From an uncultured Alphaproteobacteria bacterium (GTDB lineage: Bacteria > Pseudomonadota > Alphaproteobacteria > Rickettsiales > UBA1997): a stretch of 40,887 nucleotides of DNA. How positions within the stretch are numbered: position 1 is the first letter of the stretch; each line of letters opens with the position of its first letter. This document shows, piece by piece, positions 17,192 to 24,572 of this stretch. The notes under the pieces are model-generated. The model did not search any database, had not been told where the DNA came from, and was given only the letters and a program-made list of their open reading frames with translations. The position numbers and the translations under genes are program-made. The stretch covers positions 1 to 40,887 of the forward strand of contig CASELL010000011.1 of NCBI GenBank assembly GCA_949288805.1, written 5' to 3'.

Positions 17192-17458
17192 CTATTTATT
17201 ATATAATTTATTTAAAAACCTATCTTTATAAGCAGTTTTTAAAAATAAAGTTCCATCTCCTTCTACTACATATGGAACAGAATAACAATAATTATTATAT
17301 AGTATAATCAACTTCATTTGATTTTGGTGTAATGAACTTGTATTTTTAATTCTAGTTATTTCTTCACCTTTTGTCATTAAAACATCAAAATCAATATTTC
17401 TTTCTTTTTTTAGTTTTTCATTTTTTTCTTCATTATATCTATATCTAATATTTGCCAT
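17192..17458 (-). CDS. BrnT-like toxin
   Basis: 88 residues, right length. YNEEKNEKLKKERNIDFD at the N terminus is the WxxxKNxxNxxKHGIxFE-type BrnT opening. Later YCYSVPYVVEGDGTLFLKTA and the basic tail YKDRFLNK fit the core beta strands of that RelE-fold RNase family. It heads a two-gene unit with its own promoter. No catalytic site can be proved by eye. Confidence 0.6.
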   Translation of the reverse strand: MANIRYRYNEEKNEKLKKERNIDFDVLMTKGEEITRIKNTSSLHQNQMKLIILYNNYCYSVPYVVEGDGTLFLKTAYKDRFLNKLYNK

Positions 17459-17482
17459 ATAAAAAACAATAATTATATTTAT

Positions 17483-17511
17483 ATAATAAATATATTATAA
17501 ATAAAAGTCAA
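17483..17511 (-). promoter_or_regulatory. Promoter of the BrnT-like cassette
   Basis: On the minus strand TTGACT (17511-17506), 17 bases, TATTAT (17488-17483). The TGA stop of the preceding 34-residue gene (17510-17508) is embedded in the -35 box, in the context TAT TGA CT. Confidence 0.65.
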
Positions 17512-17612
17512 TATAAAATAACAATAAAAAATATTAAAAACAATACTATACAACCTGCTGCGGTGTATAGTATTTCAATAACTGTTTCTGGTTTCATAAT
17601 TTTATTTATCAT
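17508..17612 (-). CDS. 34-residue single-pass membrane protein
   Basis: Begins MINKIMKPETVIEILYTA and continues into one hydrophobic helix (GCIVLFLIFFIVILY). GGGTG sits before the ATG, and the start overlaps the end of the upstream 54-residue gene by 11 bases. Typical of tiny phage early membrane proteins; function unknown. Confidence 0.5.
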   Translation of the reverse strand: MINKIMKPETVIEILYTAAGCIVLFLIFFIVILY

Positions 17613-17766
17613 AATCACCCAATTTAGAGATAAGGTAAGCTAATGCCAAAAAAAACTCTTTGTTTCTTTCGTCATCATTATTATTGTTATTTTTTGTTAT
17701 TTCAACTTTGAATCCTTCTTTTGATTGTTTAAATGTAACAATATATTTATATTCTTTATTTTCCAT
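17602..17766 (-). CDS. 54-residue early phage protein
   Basis: Begins MENKEYKYIVTFKQSKEGFK, continues through a poly-Asn linker (NNNNNDDE) and ends in the helix FFLALAYLISKLGDYDK. It fits without gaps between the VRR-NUC gene and the membrane ORF in the same direction. No family recognised. Confidence 0.5.
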   Translation of the reverse strand: MENKEYKYIVTFKQSKEGFKVEITKNNNNNDDERNKEFFLALAYLISKLGDYDK

Positions 17767-17775
17767 ATAATATCC

Positions 17776-18138
17776 TTAAAATTTATTAAAATTTAATATA
17801 TCTTGTAAATCTTCAACAGATTTTACAAGAAAGTAAAATTGATTATTAAACTGTTTAATCATATTTTCAAAATCTATTTGTTCTGGTGTTTGTTTATTGT
17901 TTCCAACTTTACATTCTAACCAGATTAAAATTGATTGGTTTTTATTTGTTTTATCTTTAAAGATCAGTAAAAAATCAGGAACTCCTTTTTTAGTTCCTTT
18001 TGACTTCAATAAAGAACCTGTTATCAAAGTTCTTTTTTCTCCAAAAGGCATATAAGTATAAAAAAGCAAGTTTTTGTTATTTCTTTGGTAAAAAAACAAA
18101 TATTGATTAATTTGTTTATGTAAAACATCTTCTTTCAT
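17776..18138 (-). CDS. VRR-NUC domain nuclease
   Basis: 120 residues, the stand-alone VRR-NUC size. Signature of the PD-(D/E)XK group: KKGVPDFLLIF (Asp), LIWLECKVG (E-x-K) and the following Gln/Glu helix (QTPEQIDFE). Phage VRR-NUC enzymes resolve branched DNA. The start overlaps the end of the exonuclease gene by 4 bases (ATGA), placing it in the recombination operon. Confidence 0.85.
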   Translation of the reverse strand: MKEDVLHKQINQYLFFYQRNNKNLLFYTYMPFGEKRTLITGSLLKSKGTKKGVPDFLLIFKDKTNKNQSILIWLECKVGNNKQTPEQIDFENMIKQFNNQFYFLVKSVEDLQDILNFNKF

Positions 18139-18734
18139 AGTTTATAATCTTTTAAAATATTAATATTATCTAAGATAATTTTTTTACATTCTTCTATTGT
18201 ATTTTTAATTATTTCTATCTTTTCATTATCTCTTTCTATTCTCTTAATGAAAAGCTTAAAATCTTTATTATACATTATATAATCGCAATATTGTTTATCT
18301 AATACATACATATTAAATTGCATCTGTGTTATATATTCTGGTTTAATGTTTCCAGTTATAACTTGTTGTGCAAATATAACATCTTTTGGACATTTAATTT
18401 CAATTATACCATCATTATTAACCAATCCATCAGGAGAACAACCAACCCATTCGTCTAGTTCAGCAAAACCTATTTGTTTTACTTCTTGTCCTGTTTCCAT
18501 TTCATATAAAAGTCTAGCATTCTTTTCTTCTTCTTTGCCTCTTTCTATGTCTGGGCTTGTTATGTCTTCAATTATTGTTGTTTTAGTTAATCTCTCAATA
18601 GATTTTTTAAAAAGTATTTTCTTTTTTGTTTCACTATTTCCAATTAATGTATGAAAATCAGAACCTGTAAATTTACCTGATCTAACTTCTAACCATTCAT
18701 TGGTTCCTTGTTGTAAATTATCATATATTTTCAT
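18135..18734 (-). CDS. YqaJ-type viral recombinase / lambda-exonuclease-like nuclease
   Basis: 199 residues. QGTNEWLEVRSGKFTGSDF is the YqaJ N-terminal signature. VGCSPDGLV and GIIEIKCP supply the catalytic Asp and E-x-K, and ITQMQFNMYVLD the C-terminal helix. The enzyme degrades one strand from a dsDNA end so that the RecT-like partner, encoded directly upstream with a 4-base overlap, can anneal it. Intact. Confidence 0.88.
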   Translation of the reverse strand: MKIYDNLQQGTNEWLEVRSGKFTGSDFHTLIGNSETKKKILFKKSIERLTKTTIIEDITSPDIERGKEEEKNARLLYEMETGQEVKQIGFAELDEWVGCSPDGLVNNDGIIEIKCPKDVIFAQQVITGNIKPEYITQMQFNMYVLDKQYCDYIMYNKDFKLFIKRIERDNEKIEIIKNTIEECKKIILDNINILKDYKL

Positions 18735-19309
18735 TTTCCGTTCTCCTTTACTCGTTTATAAAGTGTTCTTTGTGCTTCAATATCGTTTTCTGTTAAAATC
18801 CATTCTTCTTTGAGTTTTTCTTCATTTGGATTATTTTTTATTAATTTTAAAAAAGCTTCATAAGGTGTATTTTGTGGTTTTTTATCTAGTTGTGTTAAAT
18901 CATAATTTTTATTATCTTCTTCATCTATATCTTGTGTTATATCATGAAAGAATCTTTTACAGGCTCTTTTCATAATTGTTTTTAAATACATTTCATCGCT
19001 CCAATTATTCCATATATTTTTCATTTTAGCGACTTCTTTGCATTTTAATATTTCAGTTTCATTCATAATTTCTATAAACTCACCTAGTTTATTTTTAATT
19101 ACACAATAACCACCTACTGCTTTTTTATCTTTACTAAATGGATTATTAAATATATGATTATAAATAACTTTTCCATTTTCTTTTTTAAAAGAAAACTCAT
19201 CTCCTTCATATACAAGTTGTATATCTATCATAGATTCTGGATAATTTTCCATAAGTCTATTTTTAAAAGTGTGATAATCTATTATTCTAAAATCAATTTT
19301 CTTTTCCAT
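18731..19309 (-). CDS. recT: RecT-family single-strand annealing protein
   Basis: 192 residues from ATG 19309, which has a perfect AGGAGG eight bases upstream; the longer frame to 19342 has no such site. The core YEGDEFSFKKENGKVIYNH, GGYCVIKNKLGEFIEIM and MYLKTIMKRACKRFF is the RecT signature. It pairs ssDNA produced by the adjacent YqaJ exonuclease. The C-terminal 60 residues are a charged tail. Shorter than the usual 270 residues because the N terminus is reduced. Confidence 0.85.
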   Translation of the reverse strand: MEKKIDFRIIDYHTFKNRLMENYPESMIDIQLVYEGDEFSFKKENGKVIYNHIFNNPFSKDKKAVGGYCVIKNKLGEFIEIMNETEILKCKEVAKMKNIWNNWSDEMYLKTIMKRACKRFFHDITQDIDEEDNKNYDLTQLDKKPQNTPYEAFLKLIKNNPNEEKLKEEWILTENDIEAQRTLYKRVKENGK

Positions 19310-19319
19310 TTTTGCCTCC

Positions 19320-19541
19320 TTATTCCCATCTATCATAATCATAATTGTCTAGACAACATATAAGATATTTATATATATCTTCTTCTACATCGTCATAAAA
19401 ACTTTCTTCTGTTGTACTTAGTTGTCTTATTGTTTGTTTCCCATCATCTCCTACTTCGTCAGTCCAACCAACATAATCTTTTACATATTTCTCATAAAAG
19501 TAATCTATATTTTTTTCTATTTCTTTCTTTAATTCTTCCAT
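19320..19541 (-). CDS. Acidic early phage protein
   Basis: 73 residues, very acidic (EEDIYKYLICCLDNYDYDRW). AAGGAGG precedes the ATG and its own TAA overlaps the ribosome site of recT. No family recognised. The acidity would suit a DNA mimic or inhibitor, but nothing more shows that. Confidence 0.6.
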   Translation of the reverse strand: MEELKKEIEKNIDYFYEKYVKDYVGWTDEVGDDGKQTIRQLSTTEESFYDDVEEDIYKYLICCLDNYDYDRWE

Positions 19542-19542
19542 T

Positions 19543-19689
19543 TTATGCCTCCTTTTTAAAAGCTATATATTTTACATTTTTATAAATCAGTTTGTAGTAA
19601 TATGGATTTTCAATATAAACTACATTTTGTTTCATTTTATTAAACATATTAATTAGTCTAAAAAAATGTTCTTTTGTTATTATTTTCAT
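19543..19689 (-). CDS. 48-residue early phage protein
   Basis: Begins MKIITKEHFFRLINMFNKMK; basic, aromatic-rich, ending AFKKEA. GGAGG before the ATG; the stop lies one base before the next ATG. No family recognised. Confidence 0.55.
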   Translation of the reverse strand: MKIITKEHFFRLINMFNKMKQNVVYIENPYYYKLIYKNVKYIAFKKEA

Positions 19690-19851
19690 TTAAGCCTCCA
19701 AATCGTAGTTTTTAATATAATCACTACTATCTCTTAGAAAAGTTAGTAGAGTTTTAATTTTATCTTTATTTTCATAATGTAGAGTAGATATTACTTCGTT
19801 TGTTATCTCATCAATAAGATTAGAGATAAGTTCTAATTTTAAATCTTCCAT
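19690..19851 (-). CDS. 53-residue helical early phage protein, first gene of the operon
   Basis: Begins MEDLKLELISNLIDEITNEV; predicted two-helix protein ending YIKNYDLEA. Its TAA abuts the next ATG (TAAATG). First clear gene after the structured leader. Function unknown. Confidence 0.55.
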   Translation of the reverse strand: MEDLKLELISNLIDEITNEVISTLHYENKDKIKTLLTFLRDSSDYIKNYDLEA

Positions 19852-19989
19852 AATATTAATTAATTTAATTAATAAAGATCATGTTATTACTTAATTAAAA
19901 GTAATGACATTGAGTAATTTTTGTTTTATTTTTTCAACATTATTATCAAATCAATCAAAGGATTAATTGATTTATTAATAATATTTTTA

Positions 19990-20150
19990 TGGACAACTCC
20001 GCTCTGGACTACTAATTAATTTTAATTTTCGCATTCGCAGTAGTTGTCCTTGGCTACACCTTTTAAGGTGAATTCCCCATTTTTATCCTTCCGTTTCCGG
20101 TGTCGTCCCATTTTTTAGTTTCGTTCTTGAATGGGAAAAAAGCATTGAAA
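19990..20150 (-). promoter_or_regulatory. Structured leader of the early operon
   Basis: A strikingly G/C-richer block in AT-rich DNA, transcribed leftward from the promoter at 20220-20192. Stems: TCCCATT/AATGGGA (20107-20136), CACCTT/AAGGTG (20057-20070), and two mutually exclusive pairings of GGACAACTACT (20049-20039) with either AGTTGTCC (19998-19991) or AGTAGTCC (20012-20005). Alternative pairing suggests attenuation or a regulatory RNA. A 29-codon ORF (20111-20022, starting MGRHRKRKDKNGEFTLKGVA) lies inside and may be a leader peptide. Confidence 0.45.
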
Positions 20151-20191
20151 ATTAAATATTATTAAATTATAATTTTAATTTTCTTAAATAT

Positions 20192-20220
20192 ATATTAAAG
20201 TATTATTTTTAAAAAGTCAA
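20192..20220 (-). promoter_or_regulatory. Promoter of the leftward early (recombination-integrase) operon
   Basis: On the minus strand TTGACT (20220-20215), 17 bases, TAATAT (20197-20192). It lies about 340 bases before the first operon gene, leaving a long leader. A second palindromic element, ATTACTT/AAGTAAT (about 19885-19908), lies in the leader just before that gene. Confidence 0.6.
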
Positions 20221-20526
20221 GAAAAAATTAAATAATTATTAAATTAATAATTTACTTAGTAATTAAACATTTTTGAAGTTTTTAGAAAAAAAATATTTAA
20301 AAAAATAAAAAAAATATTAAAAAGAAAAATTTAAGAAATAATTTTTAATATCTTTTAAATAATCTCATAAGAATTTTTTATAATTATAAAATAATATTTA
20401 TAAAATTGTTTTAAATACATAAATAAATGTTTCAAAAAGATACATAATTATATGTATACATAAAATAAATTGTAATCATATATAACTTATTGTAAAAGTT
20501 AGTTAGTTTAACAAATTTTTTGTGTT
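20221..20526. other. AT-rich divergent regulatory region
   Basis: No gene. It separates the leftward early operon from the rightward partner-protease cargo. A perfect 12-bp palindrome TATGTATACATA at 20451-20462 is a candidate operator for the cargo genes. No clear consensus promoter towards 20527 was found. Confidence 0.4.
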
Positions 20527-20859
20527 ATGTACAGTATCAGTGATTTTGTTAATTCATCAGATCTTACTCCGATATCTAGAAGAGAGTACCAATCTCTTGG
20601 TGTTGTTAATACATTTATTCATTCTAGAAGTTTTGAAGATGGTTCTAGTTTCGGAGTTGCTCGCAACGGTATGAGATTTTATTTTGATAAAGATGATAAT
20701 ATATTTTCTATAAGAAGACTAACTGAAGAAGAGCTGAAAGAATTTAAAGATGAAATTAGAAAAAAATCAGAATTTGTAAAAAAAGCTCTCAAGAATGGTG
20801 AAGAAATAGATTTTTCAAATATTTCAAATCTTTCTCAATTTAATGTGTTTAAGAAATAA
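20527..20859 (+). CDS. Small partner protein of the prophage-borne protease
   Basis: 110 residues, no recognised family. The middle (SFEDGSSFGVARNGMRFYFD) is beta-like and the C-terminal third helical and charged. It precedes the protease by 15 bases in the same direction, and the same frame continues past its TAA. The protease has its own TAGGTG ribosome site, so two products are expected. Third instance of the small-protein-plus-protease arrangement in the window. Confidence 0.6.
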   Translation: MYSISDFVNSSDLTPISRREYQSLGVVNTFIHSRSFEDGSSFGVARNGMRFYFDKDDNIFSIRRLTEEELKEFKDEIRKKSEFVKKALKNGEEIDFSNISNLSQFNVFKK

Positions 20860-20874
20860 TATAGGTGTGCGCTA

Positions 20875-21690
20875 ATGACATATGAGAGAAAATTTGTAAA
20901 TGATGATAATGGTGACATGACGTATTTTTTTGCTAGAGAAAAAATTGTTTCTTTATCTACAGAAGGGGACAATGTGAGGCTTTGTATTCCAATACAATTA
21001 ACTACAATAAAGAATATAGATAATATACTATCTGCCAGATTTCATGAGATATTAAATAGGGGTACCGCTTATAATGAAGTTAAATATTGTTTGGAAAATG
21101 TCACCAAAAAAAATAGAGATTTTAGTATAGATTTTTTTTATTATTGTTATGTCAATAAAAAAGAAGAAAAAAAAGAAGCACATTTTGTTTCTACTTTGTT
21201 TCCAAATGATAAATCAAAACCAATATATGTATTTGATAGTCAATATTTTGATGATTCAGATCTATTTTCACGCAACACTGAAATTTGTAAAGAGATAAGT
21301 GGAAAGTGTAATGGAAGAAAAGTAGAAAACTTGTATACTGATGGGAGCGTACAAGGTGAAAGTAATTTATGTGGTATTTATACAATAATGTTCTGTAGAC
21401 TTGCTTCAGAGTATTCAAGTCTTGATGAACTTATAAAAGATATTCAAAATGATAAAGAACGGTTTGTATCTAGACTTAATTCCGATATTGAGAATTTAAT
21501 AAATTTGGGGCCAGTAAATGAGAGACTTAGAAGAAATAATTTAATAAAGTTTGAGAAGGAATGTATAAATAAAGGACCAAGTTGTACTTCTTCAATTCCA
21601 GATGGTCTTGGTGGAGGAGGAAGCTGGACCAAAAAAATAGAGCAGGAAAAACAACAACAAAAACAAACAAGTGGTCTGGGACTTCCATAA
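20875..21690 (+). CDS. CE-clan cysteine protease carried as lysogenic cargo
   Basis: 271 residues. His103 (EAHFVSTLF), Asp121 (YVFDSQYF) and Gln160-x5-Cys166 (VQGESNLCGIYTIMF) give the complete Ulp1/YopJ-type set; H-D spacing 18, D-C spacing 45. A helical region follows, then a Gly-rich hinge (GLGGGGSW) and a Gln/Lys tail. It lies between the early operon and cI, pointing towards cI on the other strand, the usual place for genes expressed in the lysogen. Likely a host-directed effector gained through the phage. Target unknown. Confidence 0.75.
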   Translation: MTYERKFVNDDNGDMTYFFAREKIVSLSTEGDNVRLCIPIQLTTIKNIDNILSARFHEILNRGTAYNEVKYCLENVTKKNRDFSIDFFYYCYVNKKEEKKEAHFVSTLFPNDKSKPIYVFDSQYFDDSDLFSRNTEICKEISGKCNGRKVENLYTDGSVQGESNLCGIYTIMFCRLASEYSSLDELIKDIQNDKERFVSRLNSDIENLINLGPVNERLRRNNLIKFEKECINKGPSCTSSIPDGLGGGGSWTKKIEQEKQQQKQTSGLGLP

Positions 21691-21713
21691 AATAAAATTT
21701 TTATTTATTATTA

Positions 21714-22364
21714 TCACAAACTTCTACAAAAGAACACCACCATACCACACACAACATTTTCTAAACTATCTATTTTAATATTGTATGGTGGATATTCTCC
21801 ACTTATATGATTATCAGATTTAATTGTTATTTCCTTAGCAAATGGACTTTCAATCAAAACTCTTTTTACTTTTAAAAATCCTTTTTCATTTATAATATAT
21901 ATTTTATCATTAAATATTTCTTTTTTGTTTATATCTACAAATAAAAAGTCACCATCTTGTATAGTTGGGAACATAGAACTTCCTTTTGCTTTAATAATGG
22001 CTATGTTATTATAATTAATTATTCCTATTTTATTTAAAAAATCTTCTCCTATATTAATTACTTCATAATTTTCTATATCGGTAAAACAACCATTACCAGC
22101 ACTAGCGGACAAATCATAGTATTTTATCGGAATGAATTTATTTTGTTTTTTATCATTTAAATTGTTTATATCAATATTTTCATCATATAGATCATTAATA
22201 GAACAATTAAAGATTTTAATCAATTCTTCTTCGTATTTTTTTCTTAATTCTGTTTTTCCCAATTCTATGTTTCTAAAATTTTGAAAAGTCATACCAAGTT
22301 TTGGCGCTATATCGTCAATACTTAGTCTTAATTTTCTTCTTATTTTCTCAATATTATTTTTCAT
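21714..22364 (-). CDS. cI: CI-like repressor with S24 autoprotease domain
   Basis: 216 residues. N-terminal XRE helix-turn-helix (IDDIAPKLGMTFQNFRNIEL, about 16-35). Cleavage site Ala89-Gly90 (SASAGNG), catalytic Ser130 (KGSSMFPTIQDGD) and Lys167 (LKVKRV) of the LexA/CI peptidase. It keeps the prophage silent and self-cleaves on RecA activation. Transcribed away from cro across a shared AT-rich operator region. All catalytic residues present, so the lysogenic switch looks functional. Confidence 0.9.
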   Translation of the reverse strand: MKNNIEKIRRKLRLSIDDIAPKLGMTFQNFRNIELGKTELRKKYEEELIKIFNCSINDLYDENIDINNLNDKKQNKFIPIKYYDLSASAGNGCFTDIENYEVINIGEDFLNKIGIINYNNIAIIKAKGSSMFPTIQDGDFLFVDINKKEIFNDKIYIINEKGFLKVKRVLIESPFAKEITIKSDNHISGEYPPYNIKIDSLENVVCGMVVFFCRSL

Positions 22365-22445
22365 TTTTATAGTAAATAATTAAAGTTATAATTTAATATA
22401 CAATTATAAAATTAAAAATCAATTATAATTTTAATAAAATAATTA

Positions 22446-22474
22446 TTGACTTTTAATTTAATAATTATTAAATA
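22446..22474 (+). promoter_or_regulatory. cro promoter with operator palindrome
   Basis: TTGACT (22446-22451), 17 bases, TAAATA (22469-22474). A perfect 16-bp palindrome TTTAATAATTATTAAA (22457-22472) fills the spacer and touches the -10 box, the right place for CI or Cro to block RNA polymerase. On the other strand TTGATT-N16-TATATT before cI could serve cI. Confidence 0.5.
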
Positions 22475-22507
22475 TATATTATAATTATACTTTAATTATA
22501 ATTTAAT

Positions 22508-22750
22508 ATGAATTTACTAAAATATAATAAAAATTTTAAAAACAAAAAAGATGCAGAAGTTGCTAGAATTTTAGGTATAAGTCAGGCAATGCTTGGGCAA
22601 ATGAAAAGAAATAAAACTTTTCCATCTATTTTAACATTAAAAAATTTCTTTTTTAAAACTAATGGAAAAATGAAACCCAACGACTTTTTCCCACTTGACG
22701 AGTGGAAGAAAGAACTCAAAGAATCAAAAACAAAAAAAGGAGAATTATGA
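22508..22750 (+). CDS. Cro-like small HTH regulator
   Basis: 80 residues. KKDAEVARILGISQAMLGQMKR (12-33) is a helix-turn-helix of Cro/XRE type. It is divergent from cI over the operator region and heads the rightward operon. Its TGA overlaps the next ATG (ATGA). Confidence 0.75.
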   Translation: MNLLKYNKNFKNKKDAEVARILGISQAMLGQMKRNKTFPSILTLKNFFFKTNGKMKPNDFFPLDEWKKELKESKTKKGEL

Positions 22751-22905
22751 AGAATCTTGAAGAAAAGATCGACAATATCAACGATCATATATATAAGCTA
22801 AAAAACATAACAATACAAATATACTATTTGAAACATCCTAAAAGAATAGAAACAATCTTTCAAGTGGCAAAAAGTATTAAAAAAGAATGTGGTATTGATA
22901 TATGA
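22747..22905 (+). CDS. 52-residue helical phage protein
   Basis: Chosen start ATG 22747 (AAGGAG upstream, ATGA overlap with cro); an upstream in-frame ATG at 22702 lies deep in cro. Begins MKNLEEKIDNINDHIYKLKN, predicted coiled coil. No family recognised. Confidence 0.55.
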   Translation: MKNLEEKIDNINDHIYKLKNITIQIYYLKHPKRIETIFQVAKSIKKECGIDI

Positions 22906-22910
22906 AAAAT

Positions 22911-23105
22911 TTATCTTATATTATTTATTTTAGTAAGAATATTGTCAATTTTTCTTTCTATATTAGTAATTCTGTTATAAATTTCAACAACATTTATATC
23001 AATACTATTAACAATTTTTACAATGGCATCTATTCTTTGATAAATATTGTTAGCATCAGTTTTTTGATTAATCATATTAATCAATTGTGTGTCATAAACT
23101 ATCAT
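22911..23105 (-). CDS. 64-residue coiled-coil phage protein on the opposite strand
   Basis: AGAGG precedes the ATG. A heptad-like pattern of Ile/Val with Asp/Lys (RIDAIVKIVNSIDINVVEIY, then ITNIERKIDNILTKI) gives a clean coiled coil. The longer plus-strand frame over the same bases is low-complexity Asn/Ile/Tyr and is taken as a shadow. Convergent with the preceding gene; function unknown. Confidence 0.5.
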   Translation of the reverse strand: MIVYDTQLINMINQKTDANNIYQRIDAIVKIVNSIDINVVEIYNRITNIERKIDNILTKINNIR

Positions 23106-23190
23106 ACGAATAACCTCTTATATTTATTAATAAAATATTTTCCGAACTTAAATATAGGAGGTTATAAATTAATAATCAACGGAGGCTCTA

Positions 23191-23946
23191 ATGTCCGAAA
23201 GTCCTAATTACTTTTCTATTATACCAGCAAATGTTCGATACGATAAAAGATTAAAACCAAATGAAAAGTTATTATATAGTGAAATAACTGCACTATGTGA
23301 TAAAAATGGTTTTTGTTGGGCTACTAATGCTTACTTTGCTAATCTGTATGAAGTAGATAAAAAGACGGTTGGTGTTTGGATTAATCATTTAAAAGAACTT
23401 GGTTATATTGCCGTTGAAATAACTTATAAAAATGGAACAAAAGAAATTGATAAAAGAATTATATCAATAGTTGTTAATAGAAAAGAATTTAATGAAACAG
23501 AAGCAGAAGAACCTAGTAATAAAATTGTTACCCCCTCCCCAGAAAAAGATGGGGGACCTACTCATAAAAAAATGGGGACCCCTCCCCATAAAAAAATGGA
23601 AGAGAATAATACAAGAATAGAACAATACAAGATTAATAAAAAAGAAATAAATAAAGAAAAAGATTTTGAAAATTGTTTTTTGAAAAAAACTGATTACTTA
23701 AAAGATGATGTCGGGAAAAAAGATTTTTTTGAAATCAACAAAGATAATTTTAAAAAATATGAAAAAGGAGAAATTGAATATGAAAGTTTAGAGTTATTAA
23801 AAAAATTGGCTGATGATGGTTGGGTGAATGAAAAGAAAAAAGGTTTTGCTGAAATTATGTTGAATGAAGCAAACAATAAAGTGTTAAGTGAAAGGCAATT
23901 ATTAGCGATACAGAACTTACTAATTGGGTATAAAATCGGATTTTGA
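23191..23946 (+). CDS. Phage replisome organiser with winged HTH
   Basis: 251 residues. The N terminus (YFSIIPANVRYDKRLKPNEK, LLYSEITALC, CWATNAYFANLY, KTVGVWINHLKELGYI) is the phage winged-HTH replication-initiator domain. A Pro/Gly/Lys linker follows, then a DnaD-like helical C terminus. CGGAGG stands before the ATG. It should bind the phage origin, which in such genes often lies within the linker-coding DNA, and load the host helicase. Confidence 0.8.
   Translation: MSESPNYFSIIPANVRYDKRLKPNEKLLYSEITALCDKNGFCWATNAYFANLYEVDKKTVGVWINHLKELGYIAVEITYKNGTKEIDKRIISIVVNRKEFNETEAEEPSNKIVTPSPEKDGGPTHKKMGTPPHKKMEENNTRIEQYKINKKEINKEKDFENCFLKKTDYLKDDVGKKDFFEINKDNFKKYEKGEIEYESLELLKKLADDGWVNEKKKGFAEIMLNEANNKVLSERQLLAIQNLLIGYKIGF
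23530..23599. repeat. Origin-like repeats inside the replisome-organiser gene
   Basis: G and C runs, exceptional here. CATAAAAAAATGG occurs at 23563-23575 and 23587-23599. ACCCCCTCCCCA (23530-23541) and ACCCCTCCCCA (23578-23588) are a second pair. CCCCA/TGGGG (23537-23554) forms a hairpin. They encode the linker repeat THKKMG/PHKKM. Lambda-type phages place ori iterons in exactly this part of the initiator gene; ori function is inferred. Confidence 0.45.
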
Positions 23947-23964
23947 AAATAACAGGAGAAAACA

Positions 23965-24270
23965 ATGAGGGTTGATAATTGCTATACTTTACTTTGGAGG
24001 GGGGTGTTAATACAATTAATCTCTGATATGGTTGGAATTAATGAAAAGCCTAAATATAGAGTTGGAGTGATGTTTAAGGCTTTTAAATATTGGAGAAATG
24101 AAAGAGATGAGTTTTTAATGGTTTGTGATTTAGCTGGTGTTGATAGTGATTATATGGACTTTCTTTTACAAAAAGTCTATGATAATAAAGAAGAAATAGC
24201 TAATTTTGAAAAAACAGGATTTGCTAAATTTCTAAAAGTTTTTTTTAAAAAATTGGAGGTAAAATGGTAG
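23965..24270 (+). CDS. Hypothetical phage protein before the terminase genes
   Basis: 101 residues; AGGAG before the ATG. Contains MFKAFKYWRNERDEFLMVCD and an all-helical C terminus. The stop overlaps the next start by 7 bases. Possibly a replication or packaging accessory protein; no family recognised. Confidence 0.6.
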   Translation: MRVDNCYTLLWRGVLIQLISDMVGINEKPKYRVGVMFKAFKYWRNERDEFLMVCDLAGVDSDYMDFLLQKVYDNKEEIANFEKTGFAKFLKVFFKKLEVKW

Positions 24271-24572
24271 AACGCAAAAGGGGAGGTTGTAGAAAGGGAC
24301 ATACAAATAATCCTAATGGTAGGCCAAAAGGAGTTGCTAATAAAACTACAACTAAAATGAGAGAGGCTCTACTTCAAGTATATGACAATATAGGAGGAGT
24401 TGAAGCAATGACTGCTTGGGCTATGGAAGAAAAAAATAAAACAGATTTTTATAAAATCATAACAAAACTTATACCAGTTGAAATTAAAAATCCAGATGGT
24501 GAAGAGTTTATAACAAAAAACTTGATTGAGATTAAGTTTGTGAATAATGAAAATAACAATGACAACAATTAA
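24264..24572 (+). CDS. Terminase small-subunit-like protein
   Basis: 102 residues. The Arg/Lys/Gly opening (GCRKGHTNNPNGRPKGVANK) is the DUF5681-type DNA-binding start seen in proteins placed before phage TerL genes. A helical middle and acidic Asn tail follow. GGAGG site; overlaps terL by 26 bases. Role in recognising the packaging site inferred from position and motif. Confidence 0.65.
   Translation: MVERKRGGCRKGHTNNPNGRPKGVANKTTTKMREALLQVYDNIGGVEAMTAWAMEEKNKTDFYKIITKLIPVEIKNPDGEEFITKNLIEIKFVNNENNNDNN

Noticed and set aside
20857-20875. Readthrough fusion of the 110-residue partner with its protease
   Set aside because: The frames match, but the protease has its own TAGGTG and ATG; a one-in-three coincidence of frame suffices.
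22902-23207. 101-codon plus-strand frame
   Set aside because: Low-complexity Asn/Ile/Tyr sequence; the opposite strand has a ribosome site and a regular coiled coil.
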